Position numbers and translations under genes: made by a program. A stretch of 64,000 nucleotides of DNA from Sweltsa coloradensis (lineage: Eukaryota; Arthropoda; Insecta; Plecoptera; Chloroperlidae), in contig JAMZAV010001713.1 of NCBI GenBank assembly GCA_024449915.1, forward strand, positions 62,001 to 126,000, written 5' to 3'. Of this stretch, positions 9,290 to 23,700 are shown piece by piece. Numbering within the stretch: the first letter of the stretch is position 1; each line of letters begins with the position of its first letter. The notes under the pieces are model-generated. The model ran no database searches, was not told the DNA's origin, and saw only the letters and a program-made list of their open reading frames with translations.

Positions 9290-10820
9290 GTCACTGTGAA
9301 TGTAAAACTCTGTTCGAATCAATCATTCAATCTATCTAAATCAACTATGCCTAGGAATGTAATTTATTCCTGTAAATTGTTCAATTAATTTTTGTTGTCA
9401 ATTTGCATTTGTTGTATATTGTTACCGTGAAAGTACAACTCAAACTGTTGTATCTATCTATCTACCTGATGGATAGACGTAGTGCACTGTGTGCGGCATT
9501 GTTAAGGACGTTATTGCCTGGTAATTACAATGTGCCAAAGTAAAATAAAACTTTGTTTGAAGGAGCGGAGGATATATTTTAAGTCAAGTAATAAATGTCT
9601 TATTTGGAGTAATCCCTTAAATAATCATCCAAGGCTGATCTTGGTAACTTCTAGGTAAAGCTAATATGATGAGTCAGCTGAATCTTTGCGGTTGCACCAT
9701 GTTGTTATCACACCTTAACTTATAGGTAATCTATTTTTTACTTTTTTCTGTTCAAATGATTTTCAATAGAACCTATGTCGAAAATATCTTTGAGTGGGTA
9801 CTCCAAGGAATTTTCACTTAGATTGTTATGACAAATGTCACGTGATATTGCTCAAAATAGTAATACTGTATATCAATGTTAACCTTCAAACTAGATAGTT
9901 TGAAACTTAACATTTGAACTTTTATGACCCAAAACTTGGTAACAAAATTGTTAATTTAAAAAATGTTACATTTTCTCATACGTTTTGCTTAGCCTACTAT
10001 TCATATTCACATTCATTTTTATGAAATACATTAGCATCTCACACATGTCTTTTGTTGTGTGCTCTGATTATAAACATTGCCAGGATTATTGGGTCAGTCG
10101 TGAAAATGTCAAATATGCTTGATAAAGGTCGAAAATATCGAGTTTTTTTCAGTGATTTTCTAACATTTTTATTACACCGGTGTAGATATTATTTTGATGG
10201 ATTGGGTGATCAAACTGAAATGTAATTCGATCATTGTAATGACAACGGACAGAGTAGAAGAAATCACATGATTCATTAACATTTTACGCATCAAGAAGCT
10301 GTCCCAGGGCGCACGCATAAGGCCCCTGAATAATCTTTCCAACAATGTTGAGAATGAATGAATGGTGAATGTTGATGTTGTTCTTCTACTACTTTCATGA
10401 TATATATGGCGGGTGATCTTAAAATACACTCGACGTTGCTTGCTTGATCCACAAGCTTTGACGTTAATTAGGCGGATTTTTTTTTCAAGAAATGAAAAGA
10501 AAATCAAATTAGACGTTTCTAGCCCTCTGCATCAATTTGTATACACTAAGACTTAAGTGACTTTTTTACTGGGCGCACTCCTGCAGATCAGCGAACACCA
10601 GATTGCCACTTTTTGTTTTACATGTTCAGTTTTCTTATTCAATTGTTATTCAGGTGAAGGTCGACAGGAATGATAATGGTAATCGACAACACTCTGCATT
10701 TGCGGTTGCCAAGTACAAGTTAATGGTGAATGCCATTAATTAAACACTAAATAGTGAATACGACAGGAAAATTATAGAACTAAAATTGATTTTTTCATTG
10801 TACATAATATTTTCTAACAA
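9290..10820. other. Intergenic, nothing recognised
   Basis: AT-rich sequence downstream of the PAK1IP1-like gene. The 111-codon minus frame at 10172-10507 shows no domain and no splice or start context. No repeat family identified. Confidence 0.5.
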
Positions 10821-10824
10821 GTTG

Positions 10825-10830
10825 TTTATT
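10825..10830 (-). promoter_or_regulatory. Candidate poly(A) signal AATAAA of the PAK1IP1-like gene
   Basis: TTTATT on the + strand reads AATAAA on the gene strand, about 160 nt after the stop codon. Confidence 0.5.
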
Positions 10831-10988
10831 CATAAAATCACATAATATTCATTTATAAGAATGCATCAGACATCTGTTGATGTTATTGTTGTATTTGTCA
10901 TTGATGCAAAACTGCAATGACTAAAGTAAATACGCCTAGTTGAAAATTTTATACAAACAATTGGATTTGCACAACAAATTACGACTGC

Positions 10989-11726
10989 TTACTCGGTTAT
11001 CCATTTACCGCTTGGGGAACTAAACACCTCCGACCCACCTAAAGTCTTTTGCTTTTTGGACTTCTTGAGTCCAATTTCTTCCAAACGTCTTTTGTTTCCT
11101 TCTTGTGTAGTACATACTTCCCAAACTGCATCACCCTTTTTTACATTTTTGTTTTTGCTTATAGACTTTTTGCCTTGACCATCTTCTGAAACTTGCTTTG
11201 TCCCTTTTCTTCTTTCAACTTTATCTTTGCTAGCTGATTCATGCTGAATCTCTTTAGGTCTGGAGGTTTTCTTCTCTTTTACCCTCTTATTTAATTTAGT
11301 ATTTTCAGAATGCCCTTTGCTTGTGTCACTCTCCGTTACCCCCCAGTCACGTGACCGAGTCACAACCTCAAGCTTCTTCTTCTTTTTCTTGTGCTTCTCC
11401 TTTACATTCTCTGTAAATGACGGATCTTGAGCATCACTTGTTAGTGTGCCATTTCTCTTTGAAGTTTTCTTCTTTTTGACTACTGCACTAGTGTCAACTT
11501 CAGGTTGTGGTTCGTCTACTTCCATGGTGACAACTCCCATCGGTCTGGACCGCTTCAGAGACTTGGCCACAAACTCAGAATCTAGCTCCACCTTTGGGAT
11601 TAACTTACTATGCTTCAGAAATTCAATGTGAGTATCTTCTGAAGTACTTTTGATGTTGACTAAAGTCATACATGTAATCCGGCAACCCGTCGCAATTTCA
11701 CACAATTCAGTCACGTTTCTTGGATT
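10989..11726 (-). CDS. PAK1IP1: PAK1IP1-like exon 6 (C-terminal WD end and Lys-rich tail)
   Basis: The exon begins after ctctccag with NPRNVTELCE and ends ...GKWITE with TAA at 10989-10991. It is phase 0. About 200 residues are charged and low in complexity, with several basic clusters typical of nuclear or nucleolar targeting. Confidence 0.9.
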   Translation of the reverse strand, partial: NPRNVTELCEIATGCRITCMTLVNIKSTSEDTHIEFLKHSKLIPKVELDSEFVAKSLKRSRPMGVVTMEVDEPQPEVDTSAVVKKKKTSKRNGTLTSDAQDPSFTENVKEKHKKKKKKLEVVTRSRDWGVTESDTSKGHSENTKLNKRVKEKKTSRPKEIQHESASKDKVERRKGTKQVSEDGQGKKSISKNKNVKKGDAVWEVCTTQEGNKRRLEEIGLKKSKKQKTLGGSEVFSSPSGKWITE

Positions 11727-14700
11727 CTGGAGAGGAAAACAAAATCAGTAAGTCAATTTGAAAAAAAAAATTATATTAGGCCTACACAAATTGAAAAATC
11801 ATATTGTGTGCACTGCACTGAATGATGTGTGGGGCGGACATTTGGAGGAATCTCTTGGAAAGTCGGGATTTGTTGGTTGTTAGATAGGATACAGTGTGAT
11901 CACCCCACTCCCAAGTAGAGCTGTGCACGGGTTCGGGGGGGTTCCAATAATTGATTTATGTAGTAGGCCTAATATGAAAAAGGGTAGATGTTTTTTTTTT
12001 AAATAAAAAATAAATAAGGCTTCTTATGTAACATGGATTGTAGGGATGCACAAGATACAATCGATATTATCAATCAATAATCAATATGATAGAATAAAAT
12101 CTCGATAATCGATAGTCAAAGGTGACCCGAAACACGTTCGTTCGTCGTCAGAGCACGACGCTTTGCCCACTTGTGCAGGCAACTTGCATTGTATGCGTGT
12201 ATTTCGTTACCGGTATTCCTATTTTAAGTTAGAATACAATTTTGATGTAAATTGTAAGAAATGCAAATGATACAAACGTCATCATCACTAGTTTAGACTA
12301 AAGGCTTTCGAGCACACAAATTTGAATTCAGATCAGGTACTTGGGGGTCAAACCGTTACGAAAAAAAGATACCCGATGTGTGAGTACCAAAAAAATATTC
12401 TCCAAGAATATATTTTGTGATGGTGGAGATGCCGGTCCAGATTTAAATTTTATATACCTTATTGGTGGAGGTACTGGTCCCTAAGATGTTTAAATTATAG
12501 CTTAGGTACAAAATAGCACTCAATAAAAAACAGCAGACAGTATAATATGAATTGGGAGAAAATCACAAATGTAAGATTGTTCACAAATAAAATGCAATAT
12601 CTATTTTTACATGCAACTGGTAATATAACGTTTGTCTTTTTCCTACCCGACAACCTGAAGCAGTTTAGTACCCGAACCCGCCCTGACTGTCAAACCTCAA
12701 CCCACACAGTCCGTTTAGACCAATCAAAGAAACCAAGGGTGCACCTTTATTAGGTAAAAAAATTTTAGAAGTTGTTGTTTTTAACATCCTCAAAGTACTG
12801 TTACAACGAATCATGTGAGGGTACATGCAACCTACTTTTATACACCACATCTTGATTTGGCCAGAACTTGATGCGGATACTAGAATGTTGAGTTTGAAGG
12901 TCACTAAACACCGTACTCTCCCCTCGTGCGCTTGAAACTGTCCAACCAACTTCTTCTCTTCAATGTCGTAGAGAAAGACTTTGCCGTCTTCTGCAGCTAC
13001 ACACAGACAGTCTGAATTGATGTAGGAGATGCAACATATCTGGAATAAGCACAGGTTCATTAGATCTTAAACAAAACAACATAAATACAAAATTATTTAG
13101 GCATTATATTTAGGTTAGGCTATACAACCTATATATCGTCGTTGGAAGTGCAAAACCATCCATCAGTGTTTTCTGAAATTGTTCAGGAGACACAAAAAAC
13201 AATATTTATTAAAACCTCCTATCTGCAAATATCTGCAAAAACATCACAAAATTTCAGACATTGCAAAAACACCTATCAGAATGCCAAGATAAATATGGAT
13301 TTTGCTTTAAAATTTCATTGTTTATTTTACTCGTCTTCATATTAGAAAGCAACTGTGTAATTTTAGCTTTCTATAATTGGTAAACGGTAAAGCAAATAGT
13401 GGTTAGAGAAAAAGAAAAGAGTATGGAGGTGTTCGGAGAGAAATTGGAGGAAGATTTTCAAGGTTAAATAAAAAATTGTTGTACAACATTATCATTTATC
13501 AAGGAAAAAAGGGGGAGAGTTTTAGAATCACATTTTCTACGAAAAGAAGATGGAACCGTTACAACGACTCACAGGAGAAGTAAACGTTATGGAAAAACTA
13601 TTTTGAGAGTTTGTTATTTATTAATTTATTTATTTAACGTCTATCCTATTCAGTTATAAAAACTGATTTACAAAGGAGGACAACTAAATAAATCTAATAA
13701 CATAGATGCAGACACAACAATGAACTACATTTAAGTAAATATTTGAAATAGTAATATTACAACAATGCATTAAATATTCAACAAATTTGATAACAAATAA
13801 AAGGATATTAAATGCAATTTATGAATGAATCGAATATATAAAAAAGGGGGTGGGGAATGAAAAGAAAAGAAAAAAGAAAAGAAAAGAAAAAGAAAATAAA
13901 AGAAAAAAGAAAAAAGGAAAGGAAAAAAAAGAAAAAAAGAAAGAAAAGAAAAAAGAAGAAGAAAAAAAAAAAAAAAAAACGAAAAGAAAAAAACTGATTT
14001 ATTAGACGATCCCACTCAAACGAATATGAGGTTTGCCAAAAATCAGGAACAGCAAATCAGGGAGTAATCAATCTTTCGCGGAAGAAACCACCGAACGCGA
14101 ATCTTCATTCTTGTGTTCAACCATCATTCTTGTGTTCAAATCTTGATAACAATTTAGTGCAAAAGATCTTGACTCTAATATATAATTATATCAGATATAT
14201 AATTATTTAAAATTGTTCAAGTCAAAAACTGATCACAGCAATGATACAGGACACCTAACTCAAGTTGCAAGTTCCACCAGTGGGCGGCAACCAGACAATC
14301 TAGGCAGAAAAATATCAATTGAAAATACATTGAATACATCAAAATCAAAGCAATAATGAACAAACAAAGAGAACAGCAAAATCATGATCATGAATAAGAA
14401 CATATGAAGATAAATTAACATTACATAAACACAGAGACAATGCCCCACAAATAAATGTAGAGGATTTAAGGAAAGGAAGACTAGCGCACAAAAGTAATAC
14501 CGAAGATAGCCCTAGTGAAGCGGAAGTTAAAGAAGTAGAAGATGAGGAAGAAGAAGAGCCTAGTGAAGCGGAAGTTAAATTGGCACCGAAGGAAATGAAA
14601 AACGGGAAGGCATCCGGGGTGGATGATGTAGTTGTAGATATGATTAAAGCAGCAGGAAAAGACAGGGAGTACTGGATTTTCAGAGTGTTGACAGCAGCTT

Positions 14701-17700
14701 GGAGAGATAAAAAGATTCCAAAGGATTGGGAAAGGGTATTATAGTACCAATATTTTAAAAAAGGTGACAACAAACAGTGTGGTAATTATAGAAGTGTCAC
14801 TCTACTTTGCCATTGTGCCAAGCTGTATGAAAAAGTTCTAGAAAAGAGAATGACAGAAAAGGTGGAAAGAGGCTTGAGGGAGGAGCTACATGGTTTCAGA
14901 AGTGGACGGTCAACCGTGGACTTGATTTTCTCAATAAGACAGCTCATGGAAAGAGAAAAGGGAAAAGGGGGAGGAGGTATGGATGGTTTTTCTGGATCTT
15001 ACAAAGGCCTATGACAGAATGCCCAGAGAGAGAGTTTGGGAATGCCTCCAAAAAAAGAAGATTGATATAAGATTGGTGGAAAGAGTACGGAGTATGTATG
15101 TGAAGAATGTGAGTTACGTGGAAACTAGGGAGGGCAGAACGGATTGGTTTGAACTTTGAAGTCAAGACAGGTCTCATAAAAGGGAATGTACTGTCACCGA
15201 TGCTTTTCAATATAGTACTCGACAAGATATTGAGGAAAGTGGAGATAGGTGGGCCGGACTCAACACACTGCCACAAGGGGGCATGAACAAAGGACATTAT
15301 AATTCGAAAGAAAAACGCCGCTATATGTCCTGATAACTTATTTTAATTGTTTTTTTTTAAAAAATGTGCATGTAAGTTTTCTATCTGGGCATGTAAAATT
15401 ATCTCCAACATGCCCAGCCGGGCATGTGCTAATTAATAAATTTTTTGAGCCCTGGGAAGAGGTACAACACAAAGTGGAGAAATGGAATGAATGTACAGAA
15501 GAATTTGAACTAGAGATAAGCATTGACAAGAGTGAAGTGATGGTTATGGGGAAAAAGAAGAGGTCTGGGAATAGGAAAACCAAAAAAGATTGTACTGAGA
15601 GGAGAAGAACAAGTAGAGACACATGTTTAAATACCTGGACAGCATAATCTCCGCCGATGGAAAAATATACGCGGAGATTGCAAGGCGTACTGGTATCGCA
15701 GAGAGTTTCTTCCAGTTAGTGAGGAAACTGCTTTGGAAGAAAGAAGTGCCAAGGTAATGCAAACTTTTAATATACAAAGCATATTTTGTACCGGTACTCA
15801 CATATGGTGCAGTGACATGGCCAGTTGGGGGTAAAGAAGAAAGACAAATTCAAGCTGCGGAAATGAAATTTTTAAGGAGTGTAATGGGAGTTACGAAGAT
15901 TGTAAGATGAGAAGCACGAAGATAAGGAAAGAACTAGGAGTAGAGAGTTTAAACTTTAAGCTAGGGAAAGAAAGGCTGAGGTGGTTTGGACACATGAAGA
16001 GGATGCAGAAGGACAGGATTCCGAAGATACAGTATGAACAAGACGCAGGAAACAAACAGAGAAAAAGAGGGAGGCCCAGACTGAGATGGGAAGAAGTTAT
16101 AGCAATGGATTTGAAAAGGAGAAATGCAGCTTGGAAAGGATTAACCAGGAAAGATGTGGGAAGAACGAAAAATATGGCAAAAACTGGTGGAAGTCCCTGA
16201 GGAAGAAGACAGCAGAGAGGAAGAAAGGGAAGTAGATGATGCAGAGGAAGAAAAAGATGATGTGGGAGAAGCGTCAGGCCAGCGTCTAGCCAGCTTTGAT
16301 AACCCCGGGGAGCCAAGAATGTGGTGAGAACCTCCCACCCCCTACCCGACTTAGTTGGAAATAGGGCTCGATATTAATTAATTTGTGAAGGTCTCTAGAA
16401 ACAATCCTTGGGGACATGACATCTGTACCATAAAAACAATGACAAATTGTGTGCATATTGGAACTCCCTCCTGGTTTGCCATGCATAATAATGCATTTGC
16501 TCTTAATAATAAAACGATATTAGCATCATTAGGAAAAAGTATTACAATTTAGGGCCATAATTTTTGGTTTAATTCAAGCTTCTGGGTCTGTCCAATATTC
16601 TCCATATGAGAACTGTTTTTTGAAAAGGTGCCAAGGCACAACAAACTTTTACTATAAAGTATTTTGTACGGGTTCAATTAGGTACATGACATGGCCGTTC
16701 GGGGGTAAGAGAAGAAGACAAATTCAGCTGCGAAATGAAATTTTAAAGGGGTTAATGGGAGTTACGAAGATTGATAAGATGGAGCACGAAGATAAGGAAA
16801 TACTAGGAGTAGAGAGTTTAATTTAAGCTAGGACAAGAAGGCTGATGGTTGTTGGACACATGAAGTAGGATTGCAGAAGGACAGGATTCCGAAGAAATAT
16901 AACATGATAAGAGATACAAATAGAAAATAGAGGGAGGCCCAGACTGAGATGGAAAAGTTATAGCAATGGATTTTGAAAAGGAGAAATGCAGCTTTGGAAA
17001 GGATTACCAGGAAGATGTAGGGAAGACAAAAAATATGGCAAAAACTGGTGAGTCCCTGAGGAAAAGATAGCAGAGGGAAGAAAGGGAATGTAATGATGTC
17101 AGAGGAAAAAAATGATGTGGGAGAAGCGTCAGGCCAGCGTCTAGCCAGCTTTGATAACCCCGGGGAGCTAAGATTGGTGGGAACCTCCCACCCCCTACCG
17201 ACTAGTGGAATAGGCTCGATATTAATTAATTTGAAGGTCTCTAGAAACAATCCTTGGGTGACATCTGTACATAAAAACAATTACAAATTGTGTTCATAAT
17301 TGGAATTGCCCATCTGGTTTGCCATGTTATATATGCCCTTATTTTGTACTTAATATAAAACAGTCAATTTAGGGTATAATACTTTTTAAATGAAATTGGA
17401 GAAATTGTTTATACCGAAATTGGTAAATTGATTTTATACCGAAATTAATGATTTTTAAGTGCAAAAAATACAAATATATCTGTATTATTCACTGAAAACT
17501 CTATTTATTGTCAATACAAATGGCAAAATTATGCGTAATGGCACCTTGTCCAAAGCATTTGTAATGCAACTGAAGAAATATTAATTTCATCGTATTGAAT
17601 TAGAAAATTAACGTTATTAAATTTGCATTTTTAACTGACACACACTGCATCAATATTGTAAGTCCGCTCCTAACGCTGTATTAAAGTAAAGTTTTGCTTT

Positions 17701-20700
17701 TAACTAATATTTTACCAAAATTGGTACTTTATTTACCCAAATATGCATATTTTTGTCCATTTTTAACACGAAATTAGGAATTTAATTCAACGAAATTCAT
17801 AAGTTTTATTTACCATTTAATCTTGCCCTTAGTGATGAGTAGAGATGTGCAAAAATGTTTTTTTGAAGTTTGAAAATTTGCGCTTTAAAATTTAAAAAGC
17901 GCGATTTTTCGTTATTCACCAAAAAAAAACAATTTGATAATGCACAACTTAAGGGGAAAACAACGCTTAGTTTTAAATTATCAGTACGTATCACAAATTC
18001 CAGGACAATTTATGATTATGATAAATTTAAAATAAAAACAAGCACATGAGAGTGAGAATCAGTTTTAATTTTAAGATCAGTTTCAGCCTTCAGTTTCCAA
18101 AGTTTCTGTCAGTTTGTATCAGGATTTATTTTGACTACCCGGCACCTCCACCAAATTTACGAAATTATGCATTTTTTGTGTAATGTCGATATTTTGATAT
18201 AAAGAATTTTGAGCTTACTCGCATACAAACGATTATTAGGATCTCACTATCACGTTTTATGACCCGGCACCTCCACCATATGTACCAGTCAGGATTAATT
18301 TAATTTTGACTACCTACCCGACACCTCCACTAAAACTTTGAAAAAACTGTTTGAAATTTTGAAACCTAATTCGCGTTTAAAAACATAATTGCTAATTTCG
18401 CCAATATGTAGTTCGCGGTATCAACTTAAATATCGCGAAAATTTGCGAATTGGAAATTGGTACCACCCAACCACAATTCAGGTGATTCATGTGCAAACTG
18501 AATTTGAAATGATTATTGCAACTTTTAAAAAATCGCAAATTTCGTTCTCACCATTTTTGCACATCTCTACTGATGAGTTGTTAAGAGTTGAATCATAAAA
18601 TTGTTTGTTATCTTTCAACTTAAGTTACACACACACATATGGCACATGGGCAATTCCACGGGTAACTGACTGACATTTAGACACACTTTGCATTAAGAAT
18701 GGACATTGATATCAATAATCCATCATTATTTTTTTGGAAAATTAGGTATCAAAATTTATAGAATCAAATAAGCTTTAAAAGTAAACAAGTTAAAACTAGG
18801 TGAACAGTGAATAGAAATAAAAACGAGTGCGTACAATTCAGCAGTAACTGACCGACGTATTGGCAACCTGATGTTTCACTCGGAGCATGATATGTCTTCG
18901 AAAATGCTTTGAAAGTTAAACTGTTCGGAACATTACCTAATTTTATTTTTTAGCATTAAACATTGATGTTTTAAATACCCCCAGATGTTTCTATTTTATT
19001 TTTTTTTATTTTTTTTAAGTGTTTAACATAATAAATAGGCACTTTTGGTAACTGACTGACAAAGTAGAAACTGATTGACATTCTGTGAAATTGCTAGTCA
19101 GATGTGACATAAAACATAATTATAAGAAATAAAATAATGTTGACCATAATATCAATTGAATCGGTTCTCGATTTATGTAATAATGCAAAGATTGTTAGAC
19201 CCAAGAAAATAAACCAATTGCGAATTGAAGTTCGGTATGCCTCTAGGCCTAGTTAATTGGTTAACCACGATTACTACTTCCAACAATTTGGCTATATTTG
19301 TGTTAGCTATGGAGCTTATCAGTGATCGTTGATCAACTTGGAGAGGCCCTGTTCCCTTCAGAACAAGTGACCCATAGCTATAGAATAAGAACTTTGGGTT
19401 TTCATTGTAGGCCTATGCCGGATTTTCTTAGAATTCTAGGAATGATGATGTTTTATCGTCATTGTTAAAGTTGCCCGGAGCATTTTTAACATTGTTTTAT
19501 TTGAATCAACTCTGGTAGGTATTTTTATTAAGCCACTCTCTGAAGCATTTAATCACTAATTGAGTAACAATCTTCTGGTTGGAGAACTTAATATAATTAG
19601 TTTATCCGTTTACATTTTACGAATTTCGGCAGATTCACCGATTCAGCGGGAACTTGTAAGCTACTGGCTATATCCAATTACAAGGGTTGTAAATTGAAAT
19701 TCCATCTTGTCTGACCATTGTCAGTGTTGCCCGGCTGTAGTTTCTTTGTGAGCCTAGCTTTAACAAACCAATAAAGCGTAATAATGGATACTGCACAGTG
19801 GCTTGGCGACGGGTTTTGCGACACATTATAAATAATAGACATGTCAATCACTGTTTACTGGTGATTTTTGCATCTATTTCCCGATGAACCAAAGAAAGAT
19901 GATCTTTTCAAAAGGTGTGAACAAATCATGTCTTGTGTGCCTTTGAGGAAATAAAAATTCGTTTACAGTTAGCGGACACACCACCACCAAACGCTTAAAT
20001 GAGCCTTATGAGCTTTTCTAAGGGATAAATTTGGAGGGTGCTAAGATGGTTGATTCTGTAGAGGTACAAGAAACAGGAATAATAATTGGTAATTGTAAGC
20101 TGTTCTTATATGTAGGCCCAACAGCTTTTTGACAAACCTTTAAATCTTGAAAACGGTTGAATTCTTGCCGCTCTGATTTTTCTTCAAATAATAATTCTAG
20201 TTTTCACTCTATTTTAACTTTTCCTAATAGCCCCTATATCTTATGTTTTCCTGCAGCTGTGAGAGACATTTTTAAGTAAAAAGCTCGCTTCACTACTTCT
20301 ACGTACTTAGCCAAACTTGCGACTACTCACGTTTTCCTCCAATTCGGTAGGCCTACTTTGCACCAAAATATCAATTCATTTAAAACAAAAGTATTTCACA
20401 GCCTGCCACATACTATACAAATAATTGTTATAGGCCGTTCTTGTTATTATTTGCAATAATTAGTAGCACTTGACCAACATTTAAATGTCAGTCAGTTACG
20501 TCAGTCAGTTACCGTTAGTGCAAAATTTATTGATTACAAGTTAAAAATTACAAAAACAAGAATTACATTACCTATATAGATAATATAAAACTAAAAGAAA
20601 ATCTGGAGTAGCAAGTTTGGGAAAATAATTTTGAGTCTCCTAGAACAAACTTTTGTAATTTTGTGGTAACTGACTGACATGCTTCGCAGCCATTTAATAA

Positions 20701-23700
20701 CGTTGAAAGATAAGTAATGTAACATATTGTATTTTATCCTTTGAATTTATTAAAATAATTCTAGGTACATAAATGATGTATTTTATCAGTTTCAGTCAGA
20801 TTTGAGCTAAACCCATTTTAATTTGGGATATTTTCTCTTAGTAACTAAGTGAAACGAAAAGTTGCGTAAAACGCGCAACATTGTTCGTAAGTGCACAAAT
20901 AATCAACATATTTTTTTATCTTAAAACTCCATACAGAATTGGAATGTACAAACTCCCAGCTTTCAAATGGTACCAAATTTGACCTATTTGTGATAATTTG
21001 AAAAAATGTTATGTAGGTTGACATTTCCATGGAATTGCCCAGATAGGCCTACCGTATAGGACCGAATATAGCGCCATGTTTTCTTCCGAAAATACTATCT
21101 CTAAAACAGCACTCGCGTTATTTTCGCGCTCTTGCATTTGAAATAGCGCCTGAACATAGGCCACCCGCAATACAACTCCCGCGCATCGGCTGCTGCGCGT
21201 CGCCCCGCCCACCCACTCGACGCCAGCTGATCCCGTGAGGCGGGCAGATGACGTCATCACGGGCTCCGCGGCAAAAGGCCGCAGGAATATCGCCGGGTTC
21301 TGCGGAAAATGACCACCAAAATAACTGTGCGTAGAATTAAAAAGTTTTTTCTTGGGAATCGATCCCGAATCGATTCTAGGTCACAATGATCGATTTGTAG
21401 CCCTTAATCAGACTGGTGAAGTGTGGTTGGCCTATGTGAGTTTGTGCTTGGCCCTACCCTGTTAAAAAACATAGGCCTAGGCCCTACTTGTTCAAAATGT
21501 TTTGGTATTAGTATTAACTTTACGTCTAATTTTTTGCATTGTAAATAAAAATGTTTCCGTCGTTTTATTTTTTTTATCTTTTTTTTTAAATATAATTGAA
21601 AAATTTGGGGTTGTCGTTATATTCGAACCATGAATTCCCAATAGTAATTGACCAATATCATTACTAAGTACACCTGAAGTGTAGCTTACCTGGTATTTCA
21701 GCGTGATTGTGAACAATATGGCTTCCATGGCACACATGAAGACCATCAACATGATTGCGATAAAAAGATACTTCTCGCCAATTTGGAGACAAAGACTTGC
21801 GATAAGGTGCTCATCCGTGCAATCTGTTCGGAAGGACATGTCACTTTAATGGGATAAGTTGTGTCGAAGGTATGTTCAGGTTGTGCAAACATGTGTTCTA
21901 TCTAACCAGATGTGATAATGTAATGGTAGAGTCAATGGAATGTGTTAGGAATTGTTTATTTTGAGGATGCCGTTATTGAAAAGTCTATGGTTGAAAGTCA
22001 AATTTGTTTCTTTTTATTCATAGCCCACATAAATTTAACTTACTTCAAAATTTCTTGATTTTGTTTCATCTCAAATGATACAAAACTTGCAGTGGTTTGT
22101 TAATTCAAATGCCATTGTGTCGTAATACATATTAGCACCTTTCATTCAATTTGAAGCTCTTACCGTTAGACAAGTGTATTTGTAAACATATTGCTCCTCA
22201 TTAAGAAGAATCAATGTTGCCGTAACAACGGAATACTTCTCGCCAATTGGAGACCATAAGACTTGCGTGACCGAGCGCCCATCCTTCAATCTGTCAACAG
22301 TGAAAGGGACAATGTGACTTCAATGGGATTTCAATGGGTCTGTAGTATTGGAGTCAACCGTCCGAGTGTGCACGCTCGAGCTCTACTTACCACTGTTGAT
22401 AGAATGCTAATTGGCTGGAGTATATTGGGTGTGGGTTAGGATTAGTGATGTAAGGTTAAAAATGTTTGATTGAAAATTTTCAATGAGGCTTGAAATTGTC
22501 AATATTTTGTTTTTGTTTTTTCATCAATAGCCCCACACTGCAATTAAACCATCACCGTCGCAAAAATCAATGATTAGTCAACCATCCTAAATGATAACAA
22601 CTTGCATGAGTTTTCCACTTGAATTCTCAAATAGACCCACTTGTGTCGTTACAATATCGCCCCTTTTTTTCATTTTAACGCCCTCTGTAACAGTGTGACA
22701 GAAGAGTTTGAAAATCACTCTACAGAGTATGAAAAGTTTTTTGCAGAAAGGGAAAATCAGTTGAACTGAAAAACCAAGCAGATGAACTATCAAAATGAGC
22801 TGAAATCAAACTTTACAGAGCCAAGACTTCTAAGAAGTGCGACTTTCACAAAGACGAGCATTGTTGATGCGACAATCACAGTGGCCGGCCACTCGCTGAG
22901 GGGGGGATAATGATGCTGTGTATTGTCTGTCGGGTAAAATAGATCACAAAGCGGAAAAAAACATTTGCAGGGACCGGGAATTCCATTAGGCCTAGACTAT
23001 AACAAACTTTGGAATTCGGGCGGGACCACCATAATTTTTTGGTACCGTATATATATAATGATATTTTTCTAGAAATGGTGCTCGTTGTAATGACTTTTGA
23101 GTGAATATATCGATATTATCGATAATATCATCAATTTGATAATGACTACTCCATTTAAAAATGAAAAAAGTATTGCTGTGCATCCCTAATTGCAGTCATA
23201 CAAAGGCTAAAGCCACGGACTGCGTTTACAAAGGGATTAATGTGAGAAAGCAGTATGCACATTTTCATTTCAACTCCTGTATTGAAATACAGTAACTTAT
23301 ACTAGCCTAGATACCTATTTACCTACTGTGAGGACGAAGTCATTTCATCAGACAATAAATGGAATGTGTTAAGAAGGGTAGGCCCAATGGAGATGTAATG
23401 GCATCCCTAACTTTGGCTTAGACTATTTTTTAAGTTTACCTATTTACAAGAAGCTATGAAAGAGGCCTAGAGGCAAGTCACTGTGCAATACTGTAGTACT
23501 TTTAATTTTAATTTTTAGCCAACACTAAATATGTCTAATGAGTAAGTTGATACCTCTAAGTACCTTCTTTCATTTACTTTAGTTAGGCCTATTGTATTTG
23601 TAGGTACCTACTACTAATAATAATGAAATTGAAATCAACATATTTTTGTATCATGGCTACAGACAGACAGATAACAGTTGGCCTAGATCCAACTTACTTG

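Noticed and set aside
13770..14015. Phe-rich 81-codon frame
   Set aside because: Translation of the (AAAAG)n tract read on the opposite strand.
21492..21839. 115-codon minus frame with a hydrophobic stretch like a membrane segment
   Set aside because: It is the frameshifted duplicate of PAK1IP1 exon 4 running into intron sequence.
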